Shown here in pieces: positions 38,667-50,000 of a stretch of DNA of 64,000 nucleotides; the stretch's first letter is position 1; every line of letters starts with the position of its first letter. The DNA lies in assembly GCA_963717195.1 (NCBI GenBank), contig CAVQVR010000002.1, positions 1 through 64,000 on the forward strand, in the 5' to 3' direction. The notes under the pieces are model-generated. The model saw only the letters and a program-made list of their open reading frames with translations, was not told the DNA's origin and searched no databases. The translations under genes were made by a program, and so were the position numbers. This DNA is from JACDAE01 sp963717195 (GTDB lineage Bacteria; Chloroflexota; Ktedonobacteria; Ktedonobacterales; Ktedonobacteraceae).

Positions 38667-39945
38667 CTAATCATAGCGGAATTCTTCTTTATACATCCAT
38701 TCTTCATCCTGTTTCGCTGGTTGCTTGAGAATTTCCAGGACAGAAGCATTTTTATATGCGGCACGAGCTTCAGCATACCGTTTAAGTTTATCGAGAGATC
38801 GCCCTTTCCCTTTATACGCTGCTAGGTTTTGGAATTAGGGAAATAGCCTCTTCGAAGGAGATCAAGGCTTGATTATAGTCCTCCAAATCATAACATTCTT
38901 GCCCTAGAGCCATTAGCTCGTTAATGTAAACTGTGCTCATCTTACAAGAAGTTTGAAAAGCAAGACGAGCTTCGTCATATCGTTTAAGTTTACCAAGAGA
39001 TCGTCCTTTCCCTCTATAAGCAGACTCGTTCTCAGGTTCCAGAGAGATAACCTCTTCAAAAAGAGTTAAGGCCTTATCATAGTTTTTCTGATCGTAGTAT
39101 ATCTGTCCTTGAGAGATCAGATCATTGATATGAGTTTGAGCACTACTATGATTAAATTGAATTAATTTCTGATAAAAGCTTATATAGTCATCAAAAAGCT
39201 TGTTTTGTCGCGATAAGATCAGAGTGTCTATCAAAATTTTTGTCTTCTCTTTATAGATCTGATCGCAAGCAGGATTGAATAGAATTGCTCGGTGATATGC
39301 AAATTCAGCTTCCTCAAAAGCTTGAGCGTTGTAGAAAACTTCTCCTCTATCAATGAGGCATTGTGTCAGTGTAGCGTAGGCATCTGCATATTCCGGTTTT
39401 AGTCGAAGTGCTTGACCATATGCTATACCTGCGTACCTGAGTTGCCCTGATTTATAAAGCTTGTCTGCTATATGGATATGAATTTCTTGATGAAATTCAG
39501 GAGCAAAATCCATTAAATTTTGGAAGATACTAAGTGCTTGTTGAAATCTCCTGTTTCTAAAAAGGGATTTCCCTTTAGCCAAAAGCGTTTTTGCTTGATC
39601 ATTATATTCCCTTTTAAGTTTTGCATCGAGGCAAATCGCCTGTCGATAAATTGTCCCGGCTTCTTTGAAGCGTTCGCGTACACACAAAGCATTTGCGAGA
39701 TCAACGTACATTTTAGATTGCTCTGGTGCAAGTTTTATTGCTTGTTGAAGGAACCTAATAGCTTCCTCCCAACGTTTCAACTTCATGAGCGCAAGCGCTT
39801 TTCCATGATAAGCAGATGTACAGTTCTTATCAATTTCAATAAGTCGTTCGCAGCCCGCTAATGCCTTTTGATACCTCCTGGCAATGTAATCTTTACGAGC
39901 TGTTTCAAGAATTTGTTTTTTATCAGAAAGCGCATCATAATTCAT
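38667..39945 (-). CDS. TPR-repeat protein (one frame break)
   Basis: About 425 residues of tandem tetratricopeptides, e.g. HGKALALMKLKRWEEAIRFL and RGKGRSLGKLKRYDEARLAF. The first frame ends at 38812, but removing one T from TTTT at 38827-38830 (plus strand) continues it as AAYKGKGRSLDKLKRYAEAR to 38667, a further repeat. The start is probably the ATG at 39945; a TTG at 39969 is also open. There is no membrane segment or enzyme motif. It is on the minus strand before the defence cluster and is probably a scaffold. Confidence 0.7.
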
Positions 39946-40150
39946 TCTATTCTGATACCCCCAATTCAAAATAGATAATCAACAATTTATTCTAGAAACA
40001 TATCAAATATCTAAAATCTTGTCAAGAAAAATGCCATGAGTGCATAATTGCCCCTGCTCTCTCTACAATCAGGAAGATCTCTCATCCTAAATAGAAAATT
40101 TCTTCAGAGTGGAGGGCTGTAGACTTTCTTAACTCCTTAAGATCTCAACT

Positions 40151-43100
40151 CTACCCCTCCACCAGCCGATCCTCCAGGCGTGGTCCGTGCGCAACCGCTG
40201 GATCAGCCGGTCCCGGCTCCAGCCGCGTACGATACGCCTGACCGGTCTCTATGGCTTGCGTCATCTCATCGTAGATCTCCAGGATGACGCGCTTTGTGCG
40301 GTACGCGCCGAACCGCTTCTCTTCCTTCTCTTTCCAGACCCGGAAGGTGTCCATAATATAATCAACATCATCCCGCGCAATCTCATATAGAAGGAAATAG
40401 GCAGCGTCGAGTTCGCAGCGCAGGAGGAAGCGCCGTTCCTCGTCCCATCTGAATGGCGGCCCATCATAGCCACAGTCCTGGGCGAAGGCTTCGAGATCCC
40501 AGGCAGTGTAGGTGAGTTCTAGGGCACGCGGGAGTACCCAGTCTGCTATAAAGCTTGTATTGTCCCATTTACTTCTATTGGAATATCGATCCATTGGTAA
40601 TATTGGTAGCTGCTTTAGAATAAATTGAGCAATATTAGTTCCCCCCAACTTTTGTCTAGTTATGTAATCTACAATGAATGACGAGACACATGCTGACAAA
40701 ATAGCTAGATTGGAGGAAGAACCTGGATTTAATATCGCAATAGGCAGACTATGCCCACATGCAGTAGCAGGAATAATACTAAATATAGCTGTACGAATAT
40801 CAGTAGAGCGAGCGATAAGGCGGAAACCTAACATTGCCTTTTGCTCCCCATATATCGTGTTTAAAAAATGTGACTCGTGTATCCAATAATGTGGCAATGG
40901 CAAAAAAGTCGGATCACTATGCTGTACTTCAGTTAATTCAGGTAATTTGCCTTGTTTAGCCTGTGCGACCGTTTGTTCTTCGTAAGTCCCAAGACGATGA
41001 TCAAAATAGGAAATCATTTTACCTTCATACAAAGGAAAGTATATTTCTTGGTTCTTTACAAATTTATTTCCCCTAAGTTTCCATCCATCAATTTCCAATT
41101 GCTCACGAAAACGAAAGAGATGAGAATCATTAGACATATCAAACATACGATAGAACGAAATCCCCCATTGATTTTCTTGAGAAGAATTTTCCTTAATAAG
41201 AATCGGAACATGGGAATAAATATGTTTTGCGAGCTTAACATCTCTTTTAGAACGAAATATAGGACAAGTATAAGTATTAGGATTAAGCAAACCAATATCC
41301 CTTACAGAAAGGGAAAAATGTCTTTCTTCAACAGTGAGATCCGCAGTTTGGCGAGCGAAAAACACAAAATCTGCAGTTTCTTGTGGTTTGCTACGGCTTG
41401 TTAACGTAAGAAGACTGAATTTCGTAGCATGATGAACTGTAGGGAAAATAAACTCCTCGTTTTCAAAACTATAAAGACTTACTAAAGTATGTGCTTCCAT
41501 TAAGTCACGGAAAAATAACTTCGTCGTATCATCAGTCGCAATTCCAGATGGCACAATACACCCTAAACGCCCAACAGAACCAATCACAAGCCGCATACTC
41601 TCCGCAAAAATCGAGTATGTATTCACATCACCACGACCACACAGAGGATAGCGCCCACTATCACGTACCAGATGACTCTCACCAGTAGCTTGGCGCTGAT
41701 CATCCATAAAGGCAGTATGCAGTTCAGGATCATCATAAACTAGAGCAGCAATCATCCTGTGCCTTTGTGCTGTATTAGCTGCATCGGCAATCTCAGGACG
41801 CCGCGAGGCGAACCACTCCTTTTCCTGAATTTTGATTCGTTCCCACGGCGGATTCCCCAATACCACATCAAACCCGCCCGACCAGCCAGCCTGTTCGTTC
41901 TCGGCTGCATCGTCGCGAGCGGGGATGGAGAAGACTTCAGGGAATGCAATATGCCAGTGGAAAAACTGGTATTGGCGTGCCAGCCGCTCAACCTCTTCCC
42001 GCATCCAGCCGACAATGTTGAAAGGATTGCGCTCAAAGTTGCGAAAGATCTCTTCAGAGATGGGATAAGCAAATTCATCGGTCTTCTTCCAGACAAAAGC
42101 GGCGCACCAGATGTCGGCCCAGAGCTTGCTATTTTTGTAATTTTCGGAGGTACGCATCTGCTCGTAGTAGGCTTCCTTCTGGTGAATATGCATCACCGTA
42201 TCGTCGCTGATCTCCTCAAGCTTGCGGATCTCGGTGCCAAGATCGCCCAGGCGCTCCCATGGCTGAAGATCGGGTGCGAAGAGGCTGAGCTGCCCGCTGT
42301 GCTGTGCTTTATTGCGCTTCTTCCATTCGCTACAGTATTTGCGGTCGTCACCCTCGATAGGATTGAAGGCTTCATCAGGGATGCCAGTACGCAGTAGAGC
42401 AGGCGTAGTGCCGAGCAGACTATTTCCGCATTGGATATGAGCATCGAGGAAGGAGAGCGGCTTGCCGGGTTCGATGGCCTCCATCCACAGACTGACCTTG
42501 CAGAGTTCGACGGCCATAGGGTTGATATCGACGCCATAGATACAGTGACCGATGACATCACGCAGAGCCGCACGACGTTCCAACGACCCAGGCTCCTCTG
42601 TGCCGGTGCGCACAGCAGCCAGACGTTTAGCAATGCGATGCGCGGCGGCAATCAGAAAGTGTCCACTGCCGCAGGCGGGGTCGCACACTTTGAGCGCCAG
42701 CAGAGCCGCTTCAGGATCTGGCTTGGCACTAGCCTCGGCCAGGACAGGATCAAGCGCCGAGTCGAGCAGGCAATCGATCAGGCTGGTAGGCGTGTAGTAG
42801 CTGCCGGATGTTTTGCGTGCGTTGCCGCTGACCGAGATCAACTTGAAACTGGCGCTCTCGATATCGAGTTGAGGGTGAAGCTCGAGCAGCGATTCATACA
42901 CACTACCTAATTCTTCGGCCCCCAGATTTTTGTAGTCAACCGTGCGCCGAATGCCTTTCTCCTCAGTAAAAGCCAGAGCACGTATAGCAGCCAGCAAGTT
43001 GGCATTCTCTAGAGCGCAATTCAGCAAATCAGGGAGGGCACGTTGCGAAGAGAAAAGAAAGCCATTGAGCGCTGGTAAGCCCAGTGCCTGACAGCCAACT

Positions 43101-44170
43101 TCGTTGCCCAACTGTTCCATGACCAGCCAGAGTGCGCGGAAGAGATCAGCGTGGCGCGTGCCTAGACGCAGCCCGGCCATACGTCTCAAGCGGCCCATAG
43201 AGTAGTATTGGGCGTAGCGCTGGCGAACAGCCAATTCGGAAGCAGGATCAAATAAAATATCGCGGTCCTCAGCCACAAAAAGGATGATCAGGCGATAGAC
43301 AAAACGCAGCACCTGATTATAGTAGTCCTGAGCTTTGAGATTCCCTGAACGTAACTTCTCGCGCAACTCACCATTAGTTGGATGCGCCAGGAAACCGCCG
43401 CCGAGCAGATTAATGGCCTCTTCAACACCGTTGCGCAGTTGATTCAGTACGCGCACGCCCTGCTCCTGGGCCATACGTGACCAGCGTTCCAGCCAGCACT
43501 CAGCCAGATGCTCACTCTCGACGCGCGACTGATGGCAGAGCAGCCAGAAGAGGACAAAATCGGCATACGCCTCACCGTTAAACATCGCCTCCAGATCGAA
43601 TTCGACATATGCCTGGCGCGTCAAGCTAGCATTTTTGCGCAACAGACGCAGGCGCAATCCATTGCTGACCAGACCCCACAGATGCTCAGGAGAACGATTG
43701 AGCAACTCCTGTACCAGACTATAGGGACTGAAGCGATAGCCACTGGCTACGTTGCGCGTCACCTCCTCCATACCGGTGCGGAAGCTGACCAGATGTATCG
43801 GCATATGCTGCCAGCCATGTGAGATGGGATAGCTTTTCTCCTCAATCTCCAGCGGCTTCATAGTATAGAGCCGTCCATAGCCCAATTCCTGAAAGAGGGG
43901 TAGCAACCAGCGCTCGCGTGTCTGCGTCAGGCCACTTTCGTCTGGCTTCAATTTCTCACGGACATTCTTGAAGCCCTGCCAGGAACGCAGCAACTTTCCC
44001 CATGAGTCGCTGATAGCCTCATTCAGCTTTGTCTCGCCCAGATAGTAGCTCTCGCCATCCAGCCCATTGATGCCGCTGTCAAATAGGGCGATTTTTTGCA
44101 AAATATCTACAGGGAGCAGCGCTCCCTCGCTGGTAACCGTTAAAAAGCTGGATTGCTGACGAGTACGCAT
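40151..44170 (-). CDS. DISARM-like N6-adenine DNA methyltransferase (DrmMI-like)
   Basis: 1339 residues, uninterrupted. After an N-terminal helical region comes the SAM-binding motif (KVCDPACGSGHFLIAAA), the GVDINPMAVELCKVSLW region and the catalytic VLGNPPWERI of N6-adenine enzymes of the Eco57I type. The target-recognition part (LGGTNIAQFILKQLPILPM) and a conserved C-terminus follow. In DISARM class 1 such a methylase marks host DNA so that the helicase complex attacks unmarked phage DNA. It directly follows the SNF2 helicase (25 bases). A near-copy of this gene lies at 52828-56818. PglX of BREX is an alternative, but no BREX partners are seen. Confidence 0.8.
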   Translation of the reverse strand: MRTRQQSSFLTVTSEGALLPVDILQKIALFDSGINGLDGESYYLGETKLNEAISDSWGKLLRSWQGFKNVREKLKPDESGLTQTRERWLLPLFQELGYGRLYTMKPLEIEEKSYPISHGWQHMPIHLVSFRTGMEEVTRNVASGYRFSPYSLVQELLNRSPEHLWGLVSNGLRLRLLRKNASLTRQAYVEFDLEAMFNGEAYADFVLFWLLCHQSRVESEHLAECWLERWSRMAQEQGVRVLNQLRNGVEEAINLLGGGFLAHPTNGELREKLRSGNLKAQDYYNQVLRFVYRLIILFVAEDRDILFDPASELAVRQRYAQYYSMGRLRRMAGLRLGTRHADLFRALWLVMEQLGNEVGCQALGLPALNGFLFSSQRALPDLLNCALENANLLAAIRALAFTEEKGIRRTVDYKNLGAEELGSVYESLLELHPQLDIESASFKLISVSGNARKTSGSYYTPTSLIDCLLDSALDPVLAEASAKPDPEAALLALKVCDPACGSGHFLIAAAHRIAKRLAAVRTGTEEPGSLERRAALRDVIGHCIYGVDINPMAVELCKVSLWMEAIEPGKPLSFLDAHIQCGNSLLGTTPALLRTGIPDEAFNPIEGDDRKYCSEWKKRNKAQHSGQLSLFAPDLQPWERLGDLGTEIRKLEEISDDTVMHIHQKEAYYEQMRTSENYKNSKLWADIWCAAFVWKKTDEFAYPISEEIFRNFERNPFNIVGWMREEVERLARQYQFFHWHIAFPEVFSIPARDDAAENEQAGWSGGFDVVLGNPPWERIKIQEKEWFASRRPEIADAANTAQRHRMIAALVYDDPELHTAFMDDQRQATGESHLVRDSGRYPLCGRGDVNTYSIFAESMRLVIGSVGRLGCIVPSGIATDDTTKLFFRDLMEAHTLVSLYSFENEEFIFPTVHHATKFSLLTLTSRSKPQETADFVFFARQTADLTVEERHFSLSVRDIGLLNPNTYTCPIFRSKRDVKLAKHIYSHVPILIKENSSQENQWGISFYRMFDMSNDSHLFRFREQLEIDGWKLRGNKFVKNQEIYFPLYEGKMISYFDHRLGTYEEQTVAQAKQGKLPELTEVQHSDPTFLPLPHYWIHESHFLNTIYGEQKAMLGFRLIARSTDIRTAIFSIIPATACGHSLPIAILNPGSSSNLAILSACVSSFIVDYITRQKLGGTNIAQFILKQLPILPMDRYSNRSKWDNTSFIADWVLPRALELTYTAWDLEAFAQDCGYDGPPFRWDEERRFLLRCELDAAYFLLYEIARDDVDYIMDTFRVWKEKEEKRFGAYRTKRVILEIYDEMTQAIETGQAYRTRLEPGPADPAVAHGPRLEDRLVEG

Positions 44171-44195
44171 ATGTTATCTGTCCTCTCCCACGATA

Positions 44196-47080
44196 TTACC
44201 CATTATATGGCAAATAGACATAAATCCCCAACACATCGGGCGGAAGCTGTGGCTTGACGTTTACGCCACGTACGATCACTGAGGCGGAACGGCGCACACG
44301 ACGATGAGCATCACTCAGTGCCTCGGCACGTTCGCGCACCAGATCTTCCAGGTGCGGAGCCAGATATGCAGGATAAGCTTCGATGACCTGGCGCAAAAAT
44401 GCTGAATTTGTGCCTGCGGAGCATTCGCCTGTGAGCGAGCTTCGAGCAATCTAACCATCTCCTGTTCATCGTCAAACCACTCGGCTTGCTGAGGCGAGCT
44501 GCGAAAGGCGAAGAGGCGACTTTCCTCTGCCAGCAAGGGTTGGATCTCGCGCCCCGAACGGCTGGGTGTGTGGATATGGAAACGCAGGCGTAGCAACAGC
44601 AGGGTCGTGCGCGTCTGCACAGCACTGGTTCTGATTAGCCCGCAGCGTCTGGCAATGGGCTTGTTGCGCGGATCTTCTTCGGTATCGAGTGCCGTATCCA
44701 TCACATAAGCAGCCAGCCCCTCAACGAGAGGATGCGTGCGGTTAAGATATTCAACGCCTTCCTGACCAATGCGCGTAAAGCTGGCATGGAGCTTTTTCGT
44801 GGGTGCGAAGCGATAGAGATCAAGCGCATCCTGGACAGAGATAGGCGTCTCTTTTAAATCAAAGATCTCGCTACCGTTGGAGAGGTCGCTGATAAAGGCT
44901 CCATAGGTGCGCAGGGATTTGCGGGTAAAGCTCGCCACATCTCTGGCAAAGCCAATCGTCTCGCGTGCTTCACGCAGTTCGCGCTCAACTTCCTCCGTTT
45001 TGATACTATGCTGAGCAAAAAGCGTGCGCGACCGCTTCTCACGTTCGGACGAGGCATCCCATTGCTTAAACAGTTCATCGCGTTGCACCGTCACTGCATT
45101 ATCAAAACCGGGCAACTGCATCTGGCTAGGCTTCTCGTCGGGCAACGTATCACTATCACTGGCGAGCATTCCTTCAAAAAGCGCTTCAACAACCTGTTCT
45201 GTATCCAGAGGCACCGGGACCGAGATACCCAGAGAGCTACGAATGGCACGATGCTTGCGGATGAGCACGCGCAGCACCAGTTCGTCGATAATATTATTCT
45301 TGCCATAGTAAGTCATCACCTGAACTTTAGGGCTGGCCTGCCCATAACGATCGATGCGTCCCTCACGCTGCTCGTGACGGGTAGGATTCCAGGAGAGATC
45401 ATAATGAAAAACCGCGTCAAAATAATCCTGGAGGTTGACACCTTCACTCAAGCAGTCTGTACAGACCAATATACGCTCATGAGACTCAGCTAGCTGGAGC
45501 ACACGCGCTTCCCGTTCCGCTGGTGGCAACAGACCTGTCACGGCGGCGATCTCAACTCTGGGCAAGACTTTGCGCAATTCTTGCGTGACATACTCGGCAG
45601 TTGTGATAAAGCGGCAGAAAACGATGGGTTTATATCCATCTTTGACCATCTTCGTGATTTGTTTGATGGCCTGCTGGAGCTTGGCATCTTTACTCCCATA
45701 TAGCGCCTCGGCCTCCCTGGCAAAGGCTGAGAGGCGATTGCGCTCCCGGCGTGCCGTCGTCTCATCCACCTCGTCATCAGAGCTGTCACCACCTGGGGTC
45801 AGATCCAGGCCCTCAGTGGTATCGCTATCAACCAGATCGAGAATAGTATGGCGACCAAGCAGATCAGCTTCTTCGAGACTTTCCGCGCCAGCTACTTGAG
45901 CACGATTGCGCAAACTATAAGATGCGGCAGCGGGACTGGAAGCCAGAGAGCGCAGAAGACCAAGTATCGACCACCAGCGCACCCGCTGACGGCTGCGTCC
46001 ACCGCGCGTATCACGCACCGTCTCGCGTGCATAGCGCAATACACCATCCACCAGCTTACGATACTCTGGTGTGAGGAGATACGAAATCTCGCTATCCTCA
46101 CGCAGAGGAAAGGGCGTATCTTCATGCAGGTACGACTGGAGGTCAACACGGCGACGCTGCACAAAATGAGCCGCCACCCGCTGACGCCAGCGCTCATTCT
46201 GACGCCCACTGAGATCCTCCGGCAAATCTTTGAAGCTCTCATCCAGGAAGCGCAACAGCGAGCGAAATGCCAGTTCGTTGCCACTATGAGGAGTGGCTGA
46301 GACCAGGATCAGGTGGCGTGCAGGCTGCTCAGCCAATTGTTTGATCAATTGATAGCGCTGGTGACGAGCGCCGCGTCCCTCGCCAGCATAGGCGCAGGTG
46401 TGAGCTTCATCGACAATCACCAGTTCAGGGCATTGTTGGATAAAGGACTCGCGACGGCGATCAGCCTTGATAAAGTCAAGTGAAATAATCAGATACGGAT
46501 AATGGTCGAAGATCGACTCGTCACGCGAGCAATGCCGTTCCAACTGCGCAACGGTGCTGGAGAGCACCGTCACCGCTTCGATATGAAACTTCTCGCGCAA
46601 CTCAGCCTGCCACTGCTCAGCCAGGTGTGGTGGGCAGAGCACAGCCAGGCGTTCTACCTCGCGGCGGTCAAGCAATTCGCGTGCCACCAGCCCGGCTTCA
46701 ACCGTTTTGCCGATACCTACATCGTCAGCAATCAGCAGGCGTACCGGGTCCTGACGCAGGGCCAGCAACAGTGGAACGAGCTGATAAGGACGTGGCTCAA
46801 CCCCAATATGCGCGAATGAGCGGAAAGGTCCAGTGCTGGCACGGAAGCCCAGGCGCACGGCATCGCGTAACAGGCGACCGGAGCATTCATCGCCCCAGCG
46901 GGCAGGATCAGGCAGCTCAAACTGTGCCGATTCTACAGGCTCTAGAGGGAGATAGACCCCTGCGACTTCTTCATTTGTGCCACCAAGAGGACGCAAAATC
47001 AGCATTTCTTCATCTGATTCTGGCAGCACCACCCACTCGCGTCCTCGTGCTTTCACCAGTGAGCCAACAGCAAACTTCAT
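44196..47080 (-). CDS. SNF2-family helicase, DrmD-like (one frame break)
   Basis: About 961 residues. Motor motifs: Q-like segment, Walker A LIADDVGIGKTVEAGLV, VIVDEAHTCAY, SATPHSGNELAF, and the C-terminal lobe with VFCRFITTAEYVTQEL, CLSEGVNLQ and EGRIDRYGQASPK. A frame break in the T run (plus strand AAAAA, 44395-44399; one base missing) must be bridged to reach the conserved end ERAEALSDAHRRVR..., then LPPDVLGIYVYLP. Otherwise the frame ends at 44315. In DISARM class 1, DrmD is the SNF2-like ATPase. The ATG at 47080 comes 10 bases after the stop of the helicase-DUF1998 gene, in one operon with it and the methylase. Confidence 0.8.
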
Positions 47081-47090
47081 GTATACCTAC

Positions 47091-50000
47091 CTACCTTCTG
47101 AACATATCCGCATAATCAGCAAACAACGTTTCCCATCCCTCGCGCTCCTGGAAATGTATGACCATATAGCCTTCATTTTCCAGCGTACTTATACAGTCCT
47201 GATCGCGTGTCTGGCGTTGGGGATCATCACCATCCACGTAGACAACCGCTTCAGGATACAGAAAATCAGGTTTTGCTCCACTGGCACCTACATGAGTATG
47301 AGCACTCAAAGGACGCATAAGCTGGTGCGCGGCCAGTTCGCGCAACCACTCTTCCTCAATTGTGGAGAGTAAAGATGCATTATTGGTTGTAACTACCGCA
47401 AGAGGGCTTGCTGACCCGTCGTCTGAATTTGCTGCTACCTGTGTACCATCAAGGCTGTCAGGAGCGTTACCGAAGGGCAGTGGCGTACTCAGCGGAGTTG
47501 GTTCTTGCCGACTCACTGAACAGTGGGTCAGGTGGGCCAGATCTCCGACAATCCTCATGCGATCAAGGAGATCATGATCGCGCTGATTACCATACGTCAT
47601 CAAACAGTGATAGCAAGCAGCCTCACAAGGTTCCAACGCACGCTCAGATTGGTGCAGATCTTCCAGGGTCGCAGGCTCAAAATGGCAGAGGCGCAACGCT
47701 TCGGTCGCAACACGCGCCAATGCGTTATGGTCTTCGGTCAATTGTCGCAGCACGCCAGCGCCACCCTCTGTTGCTTCAAAGAAAAGCAGACTTGTGCGCT
47801 GGTTTCTATTGGGCAATGGCTCAGCAGCCAGTTCATTATCCTCCAATTGGTAGCACACTTGCAAGGCGCTTTTCAGTGCTGCTTGCAACGAAGCCATACG
47901 TTCCAGACCTAACGCCTCTGTGGGTTCAAAAAGCAGGCAGTTGCGTGTATCTTCCACATAAGGGATCACGCGCATCCTACTGTGGGAGAGAGGATCATCT
48001 TTATCGCCTGCCGATTCGCTATCCTTGGCCCAATAGCCGCGCTCGGTATCAAGGACAAAACCATACTCATCCTTTTTTTCGCGCCGCAGCGGACCAAAAT
48101 TAATCCTCCAGAGGGTAGCCGCCTGACCATAACGTAAACGTGCTACTACCTCACCCGAATTACAGTCTTTGACCAGAGCCTGATCATAATCAGGCTGGCC
48201 GTCTTTACGCGGCGGGAAATGCACACCCGTGCGAATATCATATCCCTGGCGCTGGCGTTCCTCTTCATCAGAATTGATCTTATCTTTGCGCTTCGTTGAG
48301 ACATTTTCCAGGCGGAAAAGCTTATCGATAGAGCGATCAAGTGACTTACCACAGAGCCGACAGACATCCAGACTATGTGTGCTTGTCACTGGGTGGAGAT
48401 ATCCACAGTGCTGACATTGCTTTGCCTCGCGCGTGAGGACGCCGGATCTGTCCTCCCGCCTACGTAACAGTGAGCGATTGATAATATAGCGTGAACCTTC
48501 GTGATAGATAATCGCACGCGGGGCGAATTTCAGAGATCGCGAGAAAACGTGGACGCGAAAGATATTCATTATGTTGGCGTGCCCTGCGAGCAGGGATATA
48601 AGCAGAGAGCGGCAGGCGTGGAAAATTGTAACCAGGCAAAAACCCTTCGCTGGCAAAATAGCGATAGCTATAAAATTCTGAAAACTCATCGCGCTCATTA
48701 GAAGAGCTATTGCCGGTCAGGAGTTTGAGCTGTTCTTCGGCTTCACCACGCAAACGTTTGGCTTTCTCACGATCATCTGGTGCACGCGAGGCATCAAGCG
48801 TGATGGCGTGCTGCGTATCACGTTGATCCTGAGCTGCGCGATACAACTCGCGCCAGCGACCACAGGCCATCTCAAAGCTTTGTTCCAGACTATTGAGTAT
48901 TTCTTCCAGCCAGTTTGGCGTATACCAGCGGGCTGAACTTTTCTCCAGGGTGGATAGGAGCGTCTGGAGCACTGAGCGTGCTCGGCGCTCTGCCCGCTGA
49001 CGCGCAGGAAGATCACGTAACGCATCTTTAATGTCAGGTTTGAGCTGTAAGGTAGGAGTGGTTCCCTCAATCTCTATCAATTCACTTAGCGTGCTGCCAA
49101 GCGAGAGTCCTGATTCCGCCAGCCAGATCGCATACACATGAGCACGTAAGAGATCTTCATTCGCCAGATCCAGGCGAGGTGGAGCGACGGAACCGCTAAC
49201 CATTGCATCTGGATGCTGGAAAAAGTACTGATCATGAGAACTACCAGTTGAGCAATAGGAAAAGACCAGAGCGGGCTGGCCCCCACGTCCGGCGCGTCCA
49301 CTGCGTTGTGCATAATTCGCTGGCGTAGGTGGAATATTGCGCATATTGACCACGTTTAATTCGGCAATATCCACTCCCAACTCCATTGTTGGAGAACAAT
49401 AGAGAATGGGTAAAAAGTCTCTATCGTTTTCGTCCAGGCGAAACTCATTCTCGCGTTCCTCGCGCCGCTTGGCTGGCACCTGTGCGGTATGTTCTGCCGC
49501 ACGCAAATGCTGGATCTGTTCCAGGTGAGCGGCATTTTCTTGATAGAAGTCTACAAAAAATTGATTCACGCGCTTTGGCCGGTTTTCCGGCAGGTTGGGC
49601 ATACGCAAGGGATCATGATAATTCGTCTCGGCCTGTCCGGGTCGCCAGATGAGAGAAGCCGCCAGTAATTGATACCCAGGCACATCATCCTTGTGGCGTT
49701 TCGCTATCACCTCTTCAATCAGACCAACCTCAGCCAGTGCCGCCAGTTGATCACAGATAATCTGTTGAACATCATCCATGCTGGCATCAACAAAACCAGA
49801 TTTGCGTAACGCCTTGCGTAGGTAGCGCCCATAGCGACCACGGGCCGAAAGGTAGGCATAGCCACCATCAGCGCCCTCGCCACGTCCGCGTGGAAAGAGG
49901 TAACCCGCATGTATCAGATCCTCGTCTTCATCGATGGCCCAGGGATCTTTCAGATGCTGGCCGCTCTGCAATTTGATTCCTTCATTGTAGTTGGCATCAA

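Noticed and set aside
41759..42910. Plus-strand frames of 212 and 159 codons
   Set aside because: They are shadows of the intact adenine methylase.
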